From NCBI GenBank assembly GCA_019639075.1, contig JAHBSO010000001.1, forward strand, positions 124,001 through 188,000: a stretch of DNA of 64,000 nucleotides, read 5' to 3'. A program made the position numbers and the translations under genes. Origin of the DNA: Actinomycetota bacterium. GTDB taxonomy: Bacteria > Actinomycetota > Acidimicrobiia > Acidimicrobiales > Iamiaceae. A model generated the notes under the pieces. The model saw nothing but the letters and a program-made list of their open reading frames with translations. It did no database searches and was not told where the DNA came from. The stretch's first letter is position 1. Each line of letters opens with the position of its first letter. This document shows, piece by piece, positions 24,676 through 32,501 of the stretch.

Positions 24676-25251
24676 ATGGCCATCAGCGCCCACGACCGCC
24701 ACCACCTCCACTCGAACCTCATCGCGGTCCTCGGACCGGAAGGGGCCGACACCCTCATGGACCACCTCCCCCCGACCGGCTGGGCCGACGTCGCCACCAA
24801 GGACGACCTTTCTCGGACCGAAGTCGTCCTTCGACGCGACCTCGCGCAGGTGCGCGCTGATCTCGGGGGTGAGATCGCGCAGGTGCGCGCTGATCTCGGG
24901 GGTGAGATCGCGCAGGTGCGCGCTGATCTCGGGGGTGAGATCGCGCAGGTGCGCGCTGATCTCGGGGGTGACCTCGCGCAGGTGCGCGCTGATCTCGGGG
25001 GTGACCTCGCGCAGGTGCGCGCTGATCTCGCGAACGAGGTGCGCCACATCGACGAGCGTTTCACCTCCCTTGAACGGGCGCTGCGAGCGGAGATCACGAC
25101 GGCCACGGCCACCCTGCGAGCCGATCTGCTCGACGCGTTCGGGTCGTTCAAGGACGAGTTGAACGCCGATCGTCGGGGTGCCCAACGTCACCTCTTGTTC
25201 GTGTTCGTCGTCAGCTTCCTCAGCCTGCTGGTCGCCGTCGCGACCGGGTGA
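24676..25251 (+). CDS. Membrane-anchored coiled-coil protein with 11-residue repeats
   Basis: A 191-residue protein. Residues 1-45 (NLIAVLGPEGADTLMDHLPP, GWADVATKDDL) form a motif I recognise only as recurring in uncharacterised actinobacterial proteins. Then six copies of an 11-residue unit, L/I-AQVRADLGG-E/D, build a hendecad-type coiled coil (about 56-121), followed by LRAEITTATATLRADL and a C-terminal membrane helix (LLFVFVVSFLSLLVAVA). Probably an oligomeric cytoplasmic rod tethered by its tail. Function unknown. GGAG precedes ATG 24676, and a TAGGGT box lies about 95 bases upstream. Confidence 0.7.
   Translation: MAISAHDRHHLHSNLIAVLGPEGADTLMDHLPPTGWADVATKDDLSRTEVVLRRDLAQVRADLGGEIAQVRADLGGEIAQVRADLGGEIAQVRADLGGDLAQVRADLGGDLAQVRADLANEVRHIDERFTSLERALRAEITTATATLRADLLDAFGSFKDELNADRRGAQRHLLFVFVVSFLSLLVAVATG
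24841..25038 (+). repeat. Six tandem 33-bp repeats inside a coding gene
   Basis: Units begin at 24841, 24874, 24907, 24940, 24973 and 25006. Units 2 and 3 are identical and the others differ at only a few bases in the ends of the unit (ATC/CTC and GAG/GAC), except that the last unit diverges at its 3' end. The near-identity at the DNA level means recent expansion, and copy number may vary between strains. Confidence 0.95.
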
Positions 25252-25257
25252 TCCAGC

Positions 25258-25851
25258 TCACCGGTCGGTGGGGTCGGCCCACTTCGCGGTGGCGGGCGGT
25301 GTCCAGGCGGAGAGCGCGTCGAGGAGCGCCTCCGGGTCGTCGTCGGCCAGCACGTTGGCCCGGTGCTCGGGTCGCAGGAACCCGGCCTCGACCGTGTTGT
25401 CGAGGAAGGCCAGCAGCGGCCGGTAGAAACCGGCGACGTCGAGCACGCCCACCGGCTTGTCGTGGATCCCGAGCTGGGTCCAGGTGAGCACCTCGAACAG
25501 CTCCTCGAAGGTGCCGATGCCTCCGGGCAGCGCGACGAAGGCGTCGGCCCGGTCGGCCATGGCCAGCTTGCGCTCGTGCATCGACTCCACGATCAGCAGA
25601 TCGGTGAGGCCGTCGTGGCCGACCTCCTTCTCGTAGAGGTGGCGGGGGATCACCCCGGTGACCCGTCGACCGCCGGCGAGCACCGTGTCGGCCACCACCC
25701 CCATGAGCCCGACGCTTCCGCCGCCGTAGACGAGGTCGATACCCCGGGTGACCAGCACCTCGCCGAGGGCGACGGCGCCGGCGCGGTGCGCCGGGTCGGT
25801 GCCGGTGCTCGACCCGCAGAAGACGGTGACGGCGCGAAGCGGCCGGTTCAC
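25258..25851 (-). CDS. LOG-family nucleotide 5'-monophosphate phosphoribohydrolase
   Basis: A 197-residue Rossmann-like protein with FCGSSTGTDP, GIDLVYGGGSVGLMG, HERKLAMADRADAFVALPGG and the catalytic PGGIGTFEEL motif. LOG enzymes hydrolyse the N-glycosidic bond of nucleoside monophosphates (in plants, cytokinin ribotides) to free the base and ribose-5-phosphate. As the last gene of the nucleoside operon it would degrade nucleotides or modified nucleotides. GTG 25851 overlaps the stop of the upstream reductase gene (GTGA). It ends 7 bases from the convergent coiled-coil gene. Confidence 0.9.
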   Translation of the reverse strand: MNRPLRAVTVFCGSSTGTDPAHRAGAVALGEVLVTRGIDLVYGGGSVGLMGVVADTVLAGGRRVTGVIPRHLYEKEVGHDGLTDLLIVESMHERKLAMADRADAFVALPGGIGTFEELFEVLTWTQLGIHDKPVGVLDVAGFYRPLLAFLDNTVEAGFLRPEHRANVLADDDPEALLDALSAWTPPATAKWADPTDR

Positions 25852-26396
25852 GTCCACGTCCCCGGGCCGACCACGTCGTACCACGCGCACAGGAATGCAC
25901 CGTTGCGCTCGAACCGGGTGAGGCGCAGGTCGAAGCGGCGAGGGAAGAGGGGCCGGCCGCTCCCGAGGGTGACCGGGGCGATCGACACCATCAGCTCGTC
26001 GAGGTGGCCGGCCTCCGCGAACTGGGCGGCGAGGTCGCCACCGCCCACCATCCACACGTCCCTGTCCCCGGCCGCGGCCCGGATCGTGTCGAAGTGGTCG
26101 TCGGGACCGCCCTGCACGAGGGTGACGTTGGGCGCGGCGAGCGGCGGGTCGCGGTGGGTGAAGACGAAGGTGGGCTGCTCGTAGATCCACGGGTCGCCGG
26201 TCCGGGCGTTGTGGTCGAGCACCCACTGGTAGGTGGTGGCGCCCATCACCAGCGCGCCGACGCCGGCCATGAACTCCTCGATCGACATCGGGCCGTCGGC
26301 CTGGTGGTCCTGGACGAACAGCCACTCCAGGGAGTCGTGCTCGTCGGCGAGGAAGCCGTCGAGGGTCATGGCGGTGAAGAAGACGGTGCGGGTCAT
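25848..26396 (-). CDS. RibD C-terminal/dihydrofolate reductase-like reductase
   Basis: A 182-residue protein of the RibD-C/DHFR-like superfamily: TVFFTAMTLDGFLAD at the start, SIEEFMAGVGALVMGATTYQWVL, FVFTHRDPP, VWMVGGGDLAAQF (NADPH site) and DELMVSIAPVTLGSGRPLFP. Family members reduce pyrimidines, pterins or drugs with NADPH. A canonical folate role is unlikely; placement between adenosine deaminase and LOG, with ATGA and GTGA overlaps on both sides, points to a step in nucleoside or base metabolism. Confidence 0.85.
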   Translation of the reverse strand: MTRTVFFTAMTLDGFLADEHDSLEWLFVQDHQADGPMSIEEFMAGVGALVMGATTYQWVLDHNARTGDPWIYEQPTFVFTHRDPPLAAPNVTLVQGGPDDHFDTIRAAAGDRDVWMVGGGDLAAQFAEAGHLDELMVSIAPVTLGSGRPLFPRRFDLRLTRFERNGAFLCAWYDVVGPGTWT

Positions 26397-27508
26397 CGGG
26401 CCGACGCGGTGCTGCCGAGGCTGGTGCCGAGCGACGCGGCCCGGAGCGCGGCGTAGCCGGGCTTGATCTTCTCGTTGATGATGCGCAGCCGCTTGTCGAA
26501 CGGCCAGAAGCTCGACTTCATGGCGTTGATGGTCAGCCACTCGAAGTCGTCCCAGTCCCACCCGAACGCGTCGCGCAGCTTCATGAACTCGCCGGTGAGG
26601 GTGATGTCGCTCATGAGGCGGTTGTCGGTGTTGACCGTGACGCGGAACCGGAGGGCCCGCAACAGCCCGATCGGGTGGTCGGCGACGGTGTCACACACCC
26701 CGGTGTTCACGTTCGAGGTGGGGCACATCTCGAGCGGCACGCGGCGGTCGCGCACGAACGAGGCCAGTCGGCCGAGGTGGGCGCTGCCGTCTTCGTCGTC
26801 GATCTCGATGTCGTCGATGATCCGCACCCCGTGGCCGAGCCGCTCGGCCCCGCAGATCTGCAGGGCCTCCCAGATCGACGGCAGGCCGAACGCCTCGCCG
26901 GCGTGGATGGTGATGTGGCTGTTGGCCTCGGCGACGGTGCGGAAGGCGTCGAGGTGGCGACTGGGCGGGTTGCCGGACTCGCTGCCGGCGATGTCGAAGC
27001 CGACGACACCTTCGTCGAGGTGGCGGAGTGCGACCTCGGCGATCTCGTGGGAGCGGGCGGCGTGGCGCATGGCGGTCACGAGGAGCCCGACGTCGATGTC
27101 GTAGCGGTCGGTGCCCCGCCGGAAGCCGGCGAGCATCGCCTCGACCGCGTCGTCGGGGGTGAGGCCCTGCTCGATGCACAGCTCGGGGGCCATGCGGACC
27201 TCGGCGTAGACGATCCCGTCGGCGGCGAGGTCCTCGACGCACTCGAACGCGACGCGCTCGATGTGGTCCCGGGTCTGCATGCAGGCGACGGTGTGCTCGA
27301 AGGTCTGGAGGTACAGGTCCAGGTCGCGGCGGTCGGCGCCGGCGTGGAACCACGCCCGCAGCTCGTCGGGGTCGGTGCTGGGCAGGGTGTGGCCGGCTTC
27401 GGCGGCCAGCTCGATCACGGTCTCGGGTCGGAGCCCGCCGTCGAGGTGGTCGTGCAGCAGGACCTTGGGCGCGCGGAGCAGGGCATCGTCGGTGATGGTC
27501 TGGCTCAT
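26393..27508 (-). CDS. add: Adenosine deaminase
   Basis: Converts (deoxy)adenosine to (deoxy)inosine. The 371-residue TIM barrel has the metal site LLHDHLDGG near the N-terminus, YAEVRMAPEL, ITIHAGEAFG (about residue 200; His and catalytic Glu), RLGHGVRI and VTVNTDNRLMS with the metal-binding aspartate. ATG 27508 overlaps the stop of the upstream dioxygenase gene as ATGA, and its own stop overlaps the next start the same way. Inosine produced here can be split by the PNP at 20.6 kb. Confidence 0.95.
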   Translation of the reverse strand: MSQTITDDALLRAPKVLLHDHLDGGLRPETVIELAAEAGHTLPSTDPDELRAWFHAGADRRDLDLYLQTFEHTVACMQTRDHIERVAFECVEDLAADGIVYAEVRMAPELCIEQGLTPDDAVEAMLAGFRRGTDRYDIDVGLLVTAMRHAARSHEIAEVALRHLDEGVVGFDIAGSESGNPPSRHLDAFRTVAEANSHITIHAGEAFGLPSIWEALQICGAERLGHGVRIIDDIEIDDEDGSAHLGRLASFVRDRRVPLEMCPTSNVNTGVCDTVADHPIGLLRALRFRVTVNTDNRLMSDITLTGEFMKLRDAFGWDWDDFEWLTINAMKSSFWPFDKRLRIINEKIKPGYAALRAASLGTSLGSTASAR

Positions 27509-28368
27509 GGCCGAAGGGTATCGGCGAAGCCCCGGAGCGGGAGGTGGCTGCCGCGGCAGAGCCAGTTCTCCGGCGGGTACTCGGCCGCACCGTCGATCAC
27601 GTGCACGGTGTAGGCGTGGCGGCTGGTGGCGCTGCGGTTCACGTCGCTCCAGTGGGGGAGCAGGCCGTGGAGGAGGACGAGCGTGCCCTTGGTCGCCTCG
27701 AGCGGGACCAGCTCGGTGCCGCCGGGCTCGGGGAACGGGGTCGGGTCGAGATCCTCGAAGCGGGTGCCGCCGGCCGGGTCGAGCACGAACCGCTTGCGGA
27801 GCGGCCCGCGGTGCCCGCCCGGCTGGGCCCAGAGGCAGCCGTTGTCGACCGTCGCGTCCTGGAGGGCGACCCAGAAGCCGACCACGGTCATCGGGTCGGT
27901 GTAGAGGAACGTGGAGTCCTGGTGGCAGGTGACCTCGCCGCCGATGTGGGGCGGCTTGAAGATGTACATCGACTGGAGGAGCTTCGGGTCCTCGAAGCCG
28001 ATCGACCGGGCGGCGTCGGCGATCGCCGGTTGGCGGCTGAACCGGTCGAAGGTGGGGTCGAGGTCGTGGAGCGCATGGCCGATCTTGTTGATCGACACGG
28101 CCTTGTCCCGGCGCAGCGCGCCGTCCTGGTCGAACGCCTCGGCCTCGAAGAAGCAGGAGATGCGGTCGCCGGAGGCGAGGAAGTACTCGTCGCTGGTGCG
28201 GGTCTGCTCCTGGGTCGAGAAGACCGACACGGTGGCCGGGTCGAACTCGTCGACGATCTCGGTGGCCCGGGCGATCAGCTCGTCGCAGGCGGCCGGGTCG
28301 ACGGCGTCTGGGACGACCAGGAACCCGTCCCGCTCGAACGCTGCGACCTGCTCGGCCGTGAGGCCCAC
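27505..28368 (-). CDS. Phytanoyl-CoA dioxygenase-family Fe(II)/2-oxoglutarate oxygenase
   Basis: A 287-residue PhyH-type protein: AAFERDGFLVVPDAV at the start, EVTCHQDSTFLY with the H-x-D iron ligands, MTVVGFWVALQDATVDNGCLW, and HGLLPHWSDVNRSATSRHAYTVH with the distal histidine and 2-oxoglutarate-binding arginine. Substrates of the family range from lipids to amino acids, nucleosides and osmolytes. In this operon, locked between SRPBCC and adenosine deaminase genes (6-base gap and ATGA overlap), hydroxylation of a nucleoside or base is an inference that deserves testing. GTG 28368 is the start. Confidence 0.85.
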   Translation of the reverse strand: MGLTAEQVAAFERDGFLVVPDAVDPAACDELIARATEIVDEFDPATVSVFSTQEQTRTSDEYFLASGDRISCFFEAEAFDQDGALRRDKAVSINKIGHALHDLDPTFDRFSRQPAIADAARSIGFEDPKLLQSMYIFKPPHIGGEVTCHQDSTFLYTDPMTVVGFWVALQDATVDNGCLWAQPGGHRGPLRKRFVLDPAGGTRFEDLDPTPFPEPGGTELVPLEATKGTLVLLHGLLPHWSDVNRSATSRHAYTVHVIDGAAEYPPENWLCRGSHLPLRGFADTLRP

Positions 28369-28374
28369 GACCGG

Positions 28375-28863
28375 TCAGTCCTCGCCGCGCGGGTAGCCGC
28401 GGCGGACGGTGCGGTCGAGGATGCCGAGCGTGGCCCGCAGGGCCGACTCGGGGAGGATCGGGAAGATGTCGGCCTCCCGCCACTGGGGCGCGATCTTCGA
28501 CCAGTCGTAGTACGAGGTGACGACCGTGCCGTCGTCGCCCGGTTCGAGGCGGTAGCCGTAGACGTGGTCGAGCGGCGGTTCGATGGCACCGCGCACCATC
28601 CAGGCGATCTCGCGGTCCTGATCGAAGGCGTCGATGAGCACGGTGACGTCGTAGCGGCCGAGCGGGAAGTCGTTGAGCGACTCGCGGTCCATGTGGACGA
28701 CGAACGTGTCGCCGACGGCTCCGACGGGCTCGCCGGTGGCGTCCTGCAACATCCCCGACGAGTCGATGGCGACGTGACCCTGCGGGTCGCAGAGCACCGA
28801 GAAGATGGCGGCGGCGTCGGCCGGGATGGTCCGGCTGACCTCGAAGCGTTCGACGTCGGTCAT
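28375..28863 (-). CDS. SRPBCC (START/polyketide-cyclase fold) protein
   Basis: A 162-residue protein beginning MTDVERFEVSRTIPADAAAIFSVLCDPQGHVAIDSSGM, the opening strand and helix of the SRPBCC ligand-binding fold, and ending in a long helix (SALRATLGILDRTVRRG). It would bind a hydrophobic ligand or act on one; none is identified. ATG 28863 has GGAAGG at ideal spacing and starts one base after the upstream stop. It is co-transcribed with, and six bases before, the dioxygenase gene, so the two may handle the same compound. Confidence 0.78.
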   Translation of the reverse strand: MTDVERFEVSRTIPADAAAIFSVLCDPQGHVAIDSSGMLQDATGEPVGAVGDTFVVHMDRESLNDFPLGRYDVTVLIDAFDQDREIAWMVRGAIEPPLDHVYGYRLEPGDDGTVVTSYYDWSKIAPQWREADIFPILPESALRATLGILDRTVRRGYPRGED

Positions 28864-28864
28864 G

Positions 28865-29653
28865 TCAGCCATCCTTCCAGGCGGTCGTCCACGTGTCCGC
28901 GGCGGCGATCGCGGTCCGGATCGCCCCGTCGATCGCCGCGTCCTTCGCCGAGAGGTCGACGCGCTCGTCCTCGGTGCGCTGGGCGACGATGCCGAGCACG
29001 GCGCCGGCGGCGAAGCCGTAGACCAACCCCATCTTGAACAGGGTCCCCGCCTCCATCTCGAAGCTGAGGACGCCCAGGTCGGCGTACTCGTCGATCATGC
29101 CCCGCTGGCGTCGGAGGAGGTGCGGGTTGGCCGACGACGCCGAGCGTTCCTGGCCCTCGAAGAACGTGTCGGTCGAGGCGATGATCCCCGTGTGGTGGTC
29201 GATCCCCTGGGCCCGCGCCGCGCGGGCGAGGGCGACCGTGAGGAACGGGTCGGCCGCGGCCGGGAACGCGGTCGGCGCGATGTCGTCGGCCGCGCCCTGG
29301 TTGGTCAACGCGCCGGCCGCCACGACCACCGATCCGATGCGGACGCGATCTTGGATCGAGCCGCTGGTGCCGATGCGGATGATGGTCCGGATGCCGACCT
29401 GGACGAGCTCGTTGACGACGATGCTCGTCGACGGGGCGCCCATGCCGCTGGTGGCGCAGACGACGGGAGCGCCGCCGGGCAGCTGGGCCAGGAAGCTGTC
29501 GAGGCCCCGGTGCCGGGCCAGTTCGCGGCCCCCGGCGAGGTGCTCGCGGGCGATCAGCCCGGACCGGTCGGGGTCACCCGACAGCAGCGCGATCGTCGCG
29601 TCCTCGGGCAGGTCGTCGGGGCCGAAGCCGAGGTGGTACAGCGCGTCGGCCAC
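28865..29653 (-). CDS. Uridine-phosphorylase-like nucleoside phosphorylase
   Basis: A hexameric-type (NP-I) phosphorylase of about 262 residues. ADALYHLGFGPDDL and ALLSGDPDRSGLIA resemble the uridine phosphorylase N-terminus; VVCATSGMGAPSTSIVVNEL, IRIGTSGSIQDRV and SFEMEAGTLFKMG complete the phosphate and ribose sites. Probably releases uracil from uridine made by the neighbouring cytidine deaminase. GTG 29653 has GGAGG eight bases upstream; GTG 29662 would put it next to the ribosome site. Confidence 0.88.
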   Translation of the reverse strand: MADALYHLGFGPDDLPEDATIALLSGDPDRSGLIAREHLAGGRELARHRGLDSFLAQLPGGAPVVCATSGMGAPSTSIVVNELVQVGIRTIIRIGTSGSIQDRVRIGSVVVAAGALTNQGAADDIAPTAFPAAADPFLTVALARAARAQGIDHHTGIIASTDTFFEGQERSASSANPHLLRRQRGMIDEYADLGVLSFEMEAGTLFKMGLVYGFAAGAVLGIVAQRTEDERVDLSAKDAAIDGAIRTAIAAADTWTTAWKDG

Positions 29654-29654
29654 G

Positions 29655-30101
29655 TCAGTCACCTCCGTCGTCGGGGTGGTCGGCCCGGGTGCGCATGTCG
29701 GCCGGGCCGAACGCGTCGGGCAGCAGCTCGGCCAGGCGGACGACCCGCCCGCCCCCGTCGATCACCATGTCGGGCCCACCGAACTCGAAGAGGATCTGGC
29801 GGCACCGCCCGCACGGGGCGAGGTACTCGCCGTCGCCGGCGACCACCGAGAGGGCCACGAGCCGGCCGCCGCCCGAGGAGGCGAGCGCGCTGGCCACGGC
29901 GCACTCGGCGCACAGTGTGAGGCCGATCGAGGCGTTCTCGACGTTGCAGCCGACCACGACCCGCCCGTCGTCGACCCGCGCCGCGGCGCCGACCCGCACG
30001 TTCGAGTACGGCGCGTAGGCGCGCGCCACGACCTCCCTCGCCGCCGCCCGCAGCTCGTCCCAGCCGGGGTCGGTCCCGGTCGCCGCGTCATCCGCTCCCA
30101 C
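29655..30101 (-). CDS. cdd: Cytidine deaminase
   Basis: A 148-residue zinc deaminase. AYAPYSNVRVGAAARVDDGRV, GCNVENASIGLTLCAECAVASAL (C-A-E, the catalytic zinc cysteine and glutamate) and LAPCGRCRQILFEFG (PCxxC) form the active site that turns cytidine or deoxycytidine into uridine. The start, GTG 30101, overlaps the permease gene by 14 bases and the end overlaps or abuts the phosphorylase gene. Feeds the uridine phosphorylase and upp steps. Confidence 0.95.
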   Translation of the reverse strand: MGADDAATGTDPGWDELRAAAREVVARAYAPYSNVRVGAAARVDDGRVVVGCNVENASIGLTLCAECAVASALASSGGGRLVALSVVAGDGEYLAPCGRCRQILFEFGGPDMVIDGGGRVVRLAELLPDAFGPADMRTRADHPDDGGD

Positions 30102-31362
30102 GTCGCCACACCTTTCCGTCGGCGGCCGGCATCCGGAGCCGCTGGCTGGCGAACACCAGCACGAGCAGCGTCGTCACGTGGGGGAAGTACGGGATGAACT
30201 CCCGCGGGAGCTCGTCGGTCGTGGCGTACCAGTACCAGGACAGCGCGGCCGAGGCGACGAGCACGCCGACGGCGGTCCAGTTCCGCTTCGTCGCCGAGTA
30301 CACCGCGCCGCAGCCGAACACGATGGCGGCGGCGACCAGGAGCGCGTGGGCGGTCTCGTCGACCTGGGCCTGCATCGAGTCCATGAACCCGAACAGGCCG
30401 GCACCGAGCAAGGTGCCACCCGGTCGCCAGTTGCCGAAGATCATCGCCGCGAGGCCGATGAAGCCCCGGCCGGTGGTCTGTCCGGTCTGGAACTTGCTGG
30501 AGAACAGGTAGACGAGCGTGACGCCGCCCAGCCCGGCGAACGCGCCGGACAGGCTGACGGCCACGAACTTGGTCCGGTACACGGCAATGCCGAGCGAGTC
30601 GGCGGCGTCGGGGTCCTCGCCGGTGGAGCGCAGGCGCAGGCCGAACGGCGTGCGCCAGAGCACGAACCAGCTCAGCGGGAAGAGCGCGACCGCGATGACG
30701 ACCAGCAACGAGACGTCGGTCGTCAACGCCAGCAGCAGCTCGGCCATGTCCGACAGGAAGAACCGGCCCTGGGACGCGAGGTTGTTCAACGGGTCCTCGA
30801 GGAACGGGAGCAGGTCGACCCGCGGGATCTTGGCGATGATCGACGGCGACTCGCGGGCCGACGCCCCGTCCCAGTTGACCGACGTGAGGAACTCGGTGAG
30901 CCCGACGGCCAGGATGTTGATGGCCACGCCCGAGATGATCTGGTCGACGCCGAACACCACCGTGGCCAGGGCGTGGAGCACGCCGCCGAGGAGCCCGCCG
31001 AGGACGCCGAGGGCCACCCCCTGCCACGGCCCGTACTGGATGCCGCCGTAGGCCCCGAACCAGGTGCCGAGCACCATCATCCCCTCGAGGCCGATGTTGA
31101 CGACGCCCGCCCGTTCGCTCCAGAGGCCGCCGAGGCCGGCGAGGGCGATCGGCATGGTGAGCTGGATCGCCGACGAGAACGTGCCCTCGGAGGTGAGCTG
31201 GTCGGCGCCGGTGATCTCCCGGGTGATGGCGAGCACGGCGACGCCGGCCGACGCGTAGACCATGAAGCGCACGGCGCGGGGGAGGCGCAGGAACGCCGTC
31301 GTCGGCCCCGAGGTGGCGCCGGGTTCCGGTGTGACGAGCGCGTCGGTCGCGGTGCTGGTCAT
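30088..31362 (-). CDS. Nucleoside ABC transporter permease 2
   Basis: A 424-residue BPD-2 type permease with about ten helices. SERAGVVNIGLEGMMVLGTWFG is the hallmark N-terminal signature of YufQ/BmpC-like nucleoside permeases and LRLRSTGEDPDAADSLGIAVYRTK is the coupling loop that meets the ATPase. A disordered N-terminal tail (residues 1-25) and a membrane C-terminus with extra helices make it longer than average. ATG 31362 overlaps the stop of permease 1 (ATGA). Imports intact nucleosides together with its partner. Confidence 0.9.
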   Translation of the reverse strand: MTSTATDALVTPEPGATSGPTTAFLRLPRAVRFMVYASAGVAVLAITREITGADQLTSEGTFSSAIQLTMPIALAGLGGLWSERAGVVNIGLEGMMVLGTWFGAYGGIQYGPWQGVALGVLGGLLGGVLHALATVVFGVDQIISGVAINILAVGLTEFLTSVNWDGASARESPSIIAKIPRVDLLPFLEDPLNNLASQGRFFLSDMAELLLALTTDVSLLVVIAVALFPLSWFVLWRTPFGLRLRSTGEDPDAADSLGIAVYRTKFVAVSLSGAFAGLGGVTLVYLFSSKFQTGQTTGRGFIGLAAMIFGNWRPGGTLLGAGLFGFMDSMQAQVDETAHALLVAAAIVFGCGAVYSATKRNWTAVGVLVASAALSWYWYATTDELPREFIPYFPHVTTLLVLVFASQRLRMPAADGKVWRRGSG

Positions 31363-32501
31363 GCCGGCGCCACCTCGGGACCGTGGCCGGGGGGTGGCTG
31401 GGCGCCGTCGCCTTCCGTGGACCGGCGCAGGTCGATGGCCTGGCGCCGCAGCCCGATGCGGCGGACGACCTCGTACGCGATGACCACGGACAGGACGGTG
31501 ATGCCCTGCATGATGCCGGTGACCTGCTTGGGGAGGCCGGCGTTCGCGAGGGGGGTGCCGACGGCGTCCATGAACGCCCAGAGGAGCGCGGCGAAGGCGA
31601 TGCCGATCGGGTTGTTGCGGCCCAGCAGCGCGATGGCGATGCCGGTGAAGCCGAGACCTCCGACCACGGTGACGTCGGTGTAGCGCCCACCCGATCCCAT
31701 GATGTTGTTGAGCCCGATCAGGCCGGCGACCGCGCCGGAGAGGACCATCGCGGCGACGATGGTGCGCTTGGTGTTCACCCCGCTCGCTGCGGCCGCCTCG
31801 GGGTTCTCGCCCGACGCCCGCAGGTCGTAGCCGAACCGGCTCCGCCAGATCAGGACGTAGAACGCGATGCCGACGGCGATGGCGACGACGACGTAGGACT
31901 GCACCCGGATCGCGTCGGGGACGTCGATCCCGATGGTGCGCAGCAGGCCGTTGAGCTCGGGCAACCGCCCGGAGTCGTCGATCGGTCGGGTGCCGAGGAC
32001 GGGGCTCTGGCTGGCCGGCTGCCGGAACCACGTGCCGAGCATGTAGGCGGCCACCCCGAGCGAGATGGCGTTCAGCATGATCGACGAGATGACCTCGCTG
32101 ACGCCGCGGGTGACCTTGAGCAGCGCTGGGATCAGGGCCCAGAGGGCGCCGGTCGCCATCGACGCGACCAGGATCAGCGGCACGTGGAGCAGCGCCGGCA
32201 GGCTGACCGCGGCGCCGACCGTGGCGCCGATCAGCGCCGCGAGCCGGTACGCGCCCTCGACGCCGATGTAGAAGAGGTTCATCTTGAAGGCGATCGCGAT
32301 GGCGACGCCGGCGATGTAGTACGGCGCTGCCCGGTTGACCGTGTCGACGATGTAGGTGCGGCTGAAGCCGTCCTCCACGATGACCCGGAAGGTGTCGCCG
32401 GCGCTGTTGCCGGTGACCTGGAGCAGCAGCGCCGAGACGCCCATCGCGAAGGCGATGGCCAGCAGCGGTGCTGCGATCCGGAGGCCGAGGTCCTTCTTCA
32501 C
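31359..32501 (-). CDS. Nucleoside ABC transporter permease 1
   Basis: A 380-residue permease of the YufP/BmpB type. It has the N-terminal helix LGLRIAAPLLAIAFAMGVS, FKMNLFYIGVEGAYRLAALIG, EVISSIMLNAISLGVAAYMLG and the coupling loop YDLRASGENPEAAAASGVN. GTG 32501 overlaps the ATPase stop (GTGA), and its own stop overlaps the next permease. The open frame extends about 130 codons upstream, inside the ATPase gene, with an Arg-rich composition typical of a wrong frame. Confidence 0.9.
   Translation of the reverse strand: MKKDLGLRIAAPLLAIAFAMGVSALLLQVTGNSAGDTFRVIVEDGFSRTYIVDTVNRAAPYYIAGVAIAIAFKMNLFYIGVEGAYRLAALIGATVGAAVSLPALLHVPLILVASMATGALWALIPALLKVTRGVSEVISSIMLNAISLGVAAYMLGTWFRQPASQSPVLGTRPIDDSGRLPELNGLLRTIGIDVPDAIRVQSYVVVAIAVGIAFYVLIWRSRFGYDLRASGENPEAAAASGVNTKRTIVAAMVLSGAVAGLIGLNNIMGSGGRYTDVTVVGGLGFTGIAIALLGRNNPIGIAFAALLWAFMDAVGTPLANAGLPKQVTGIMQGITVLSVVIAYEVVRRIGLRRQAIDLRRSTEGDGAQPPPGHGPEVAPA

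Noticed and set aside
24841..25038. Regular 33-bp repeats that could be mistaken for a CRISPR array.
   Set aside because: The units are directly abutting with no spacers and are in frame within a coding gene, with no cas genes nearby.
26393..28483. Reading the adenosine deaminase frame as a 696-residue fusion with an upstream domain.
   Set aside because: The upstream part is a wrong frame of the dioxygenase gene; the ATGA overlap at 27505-27508 gives a normal deaminase start.
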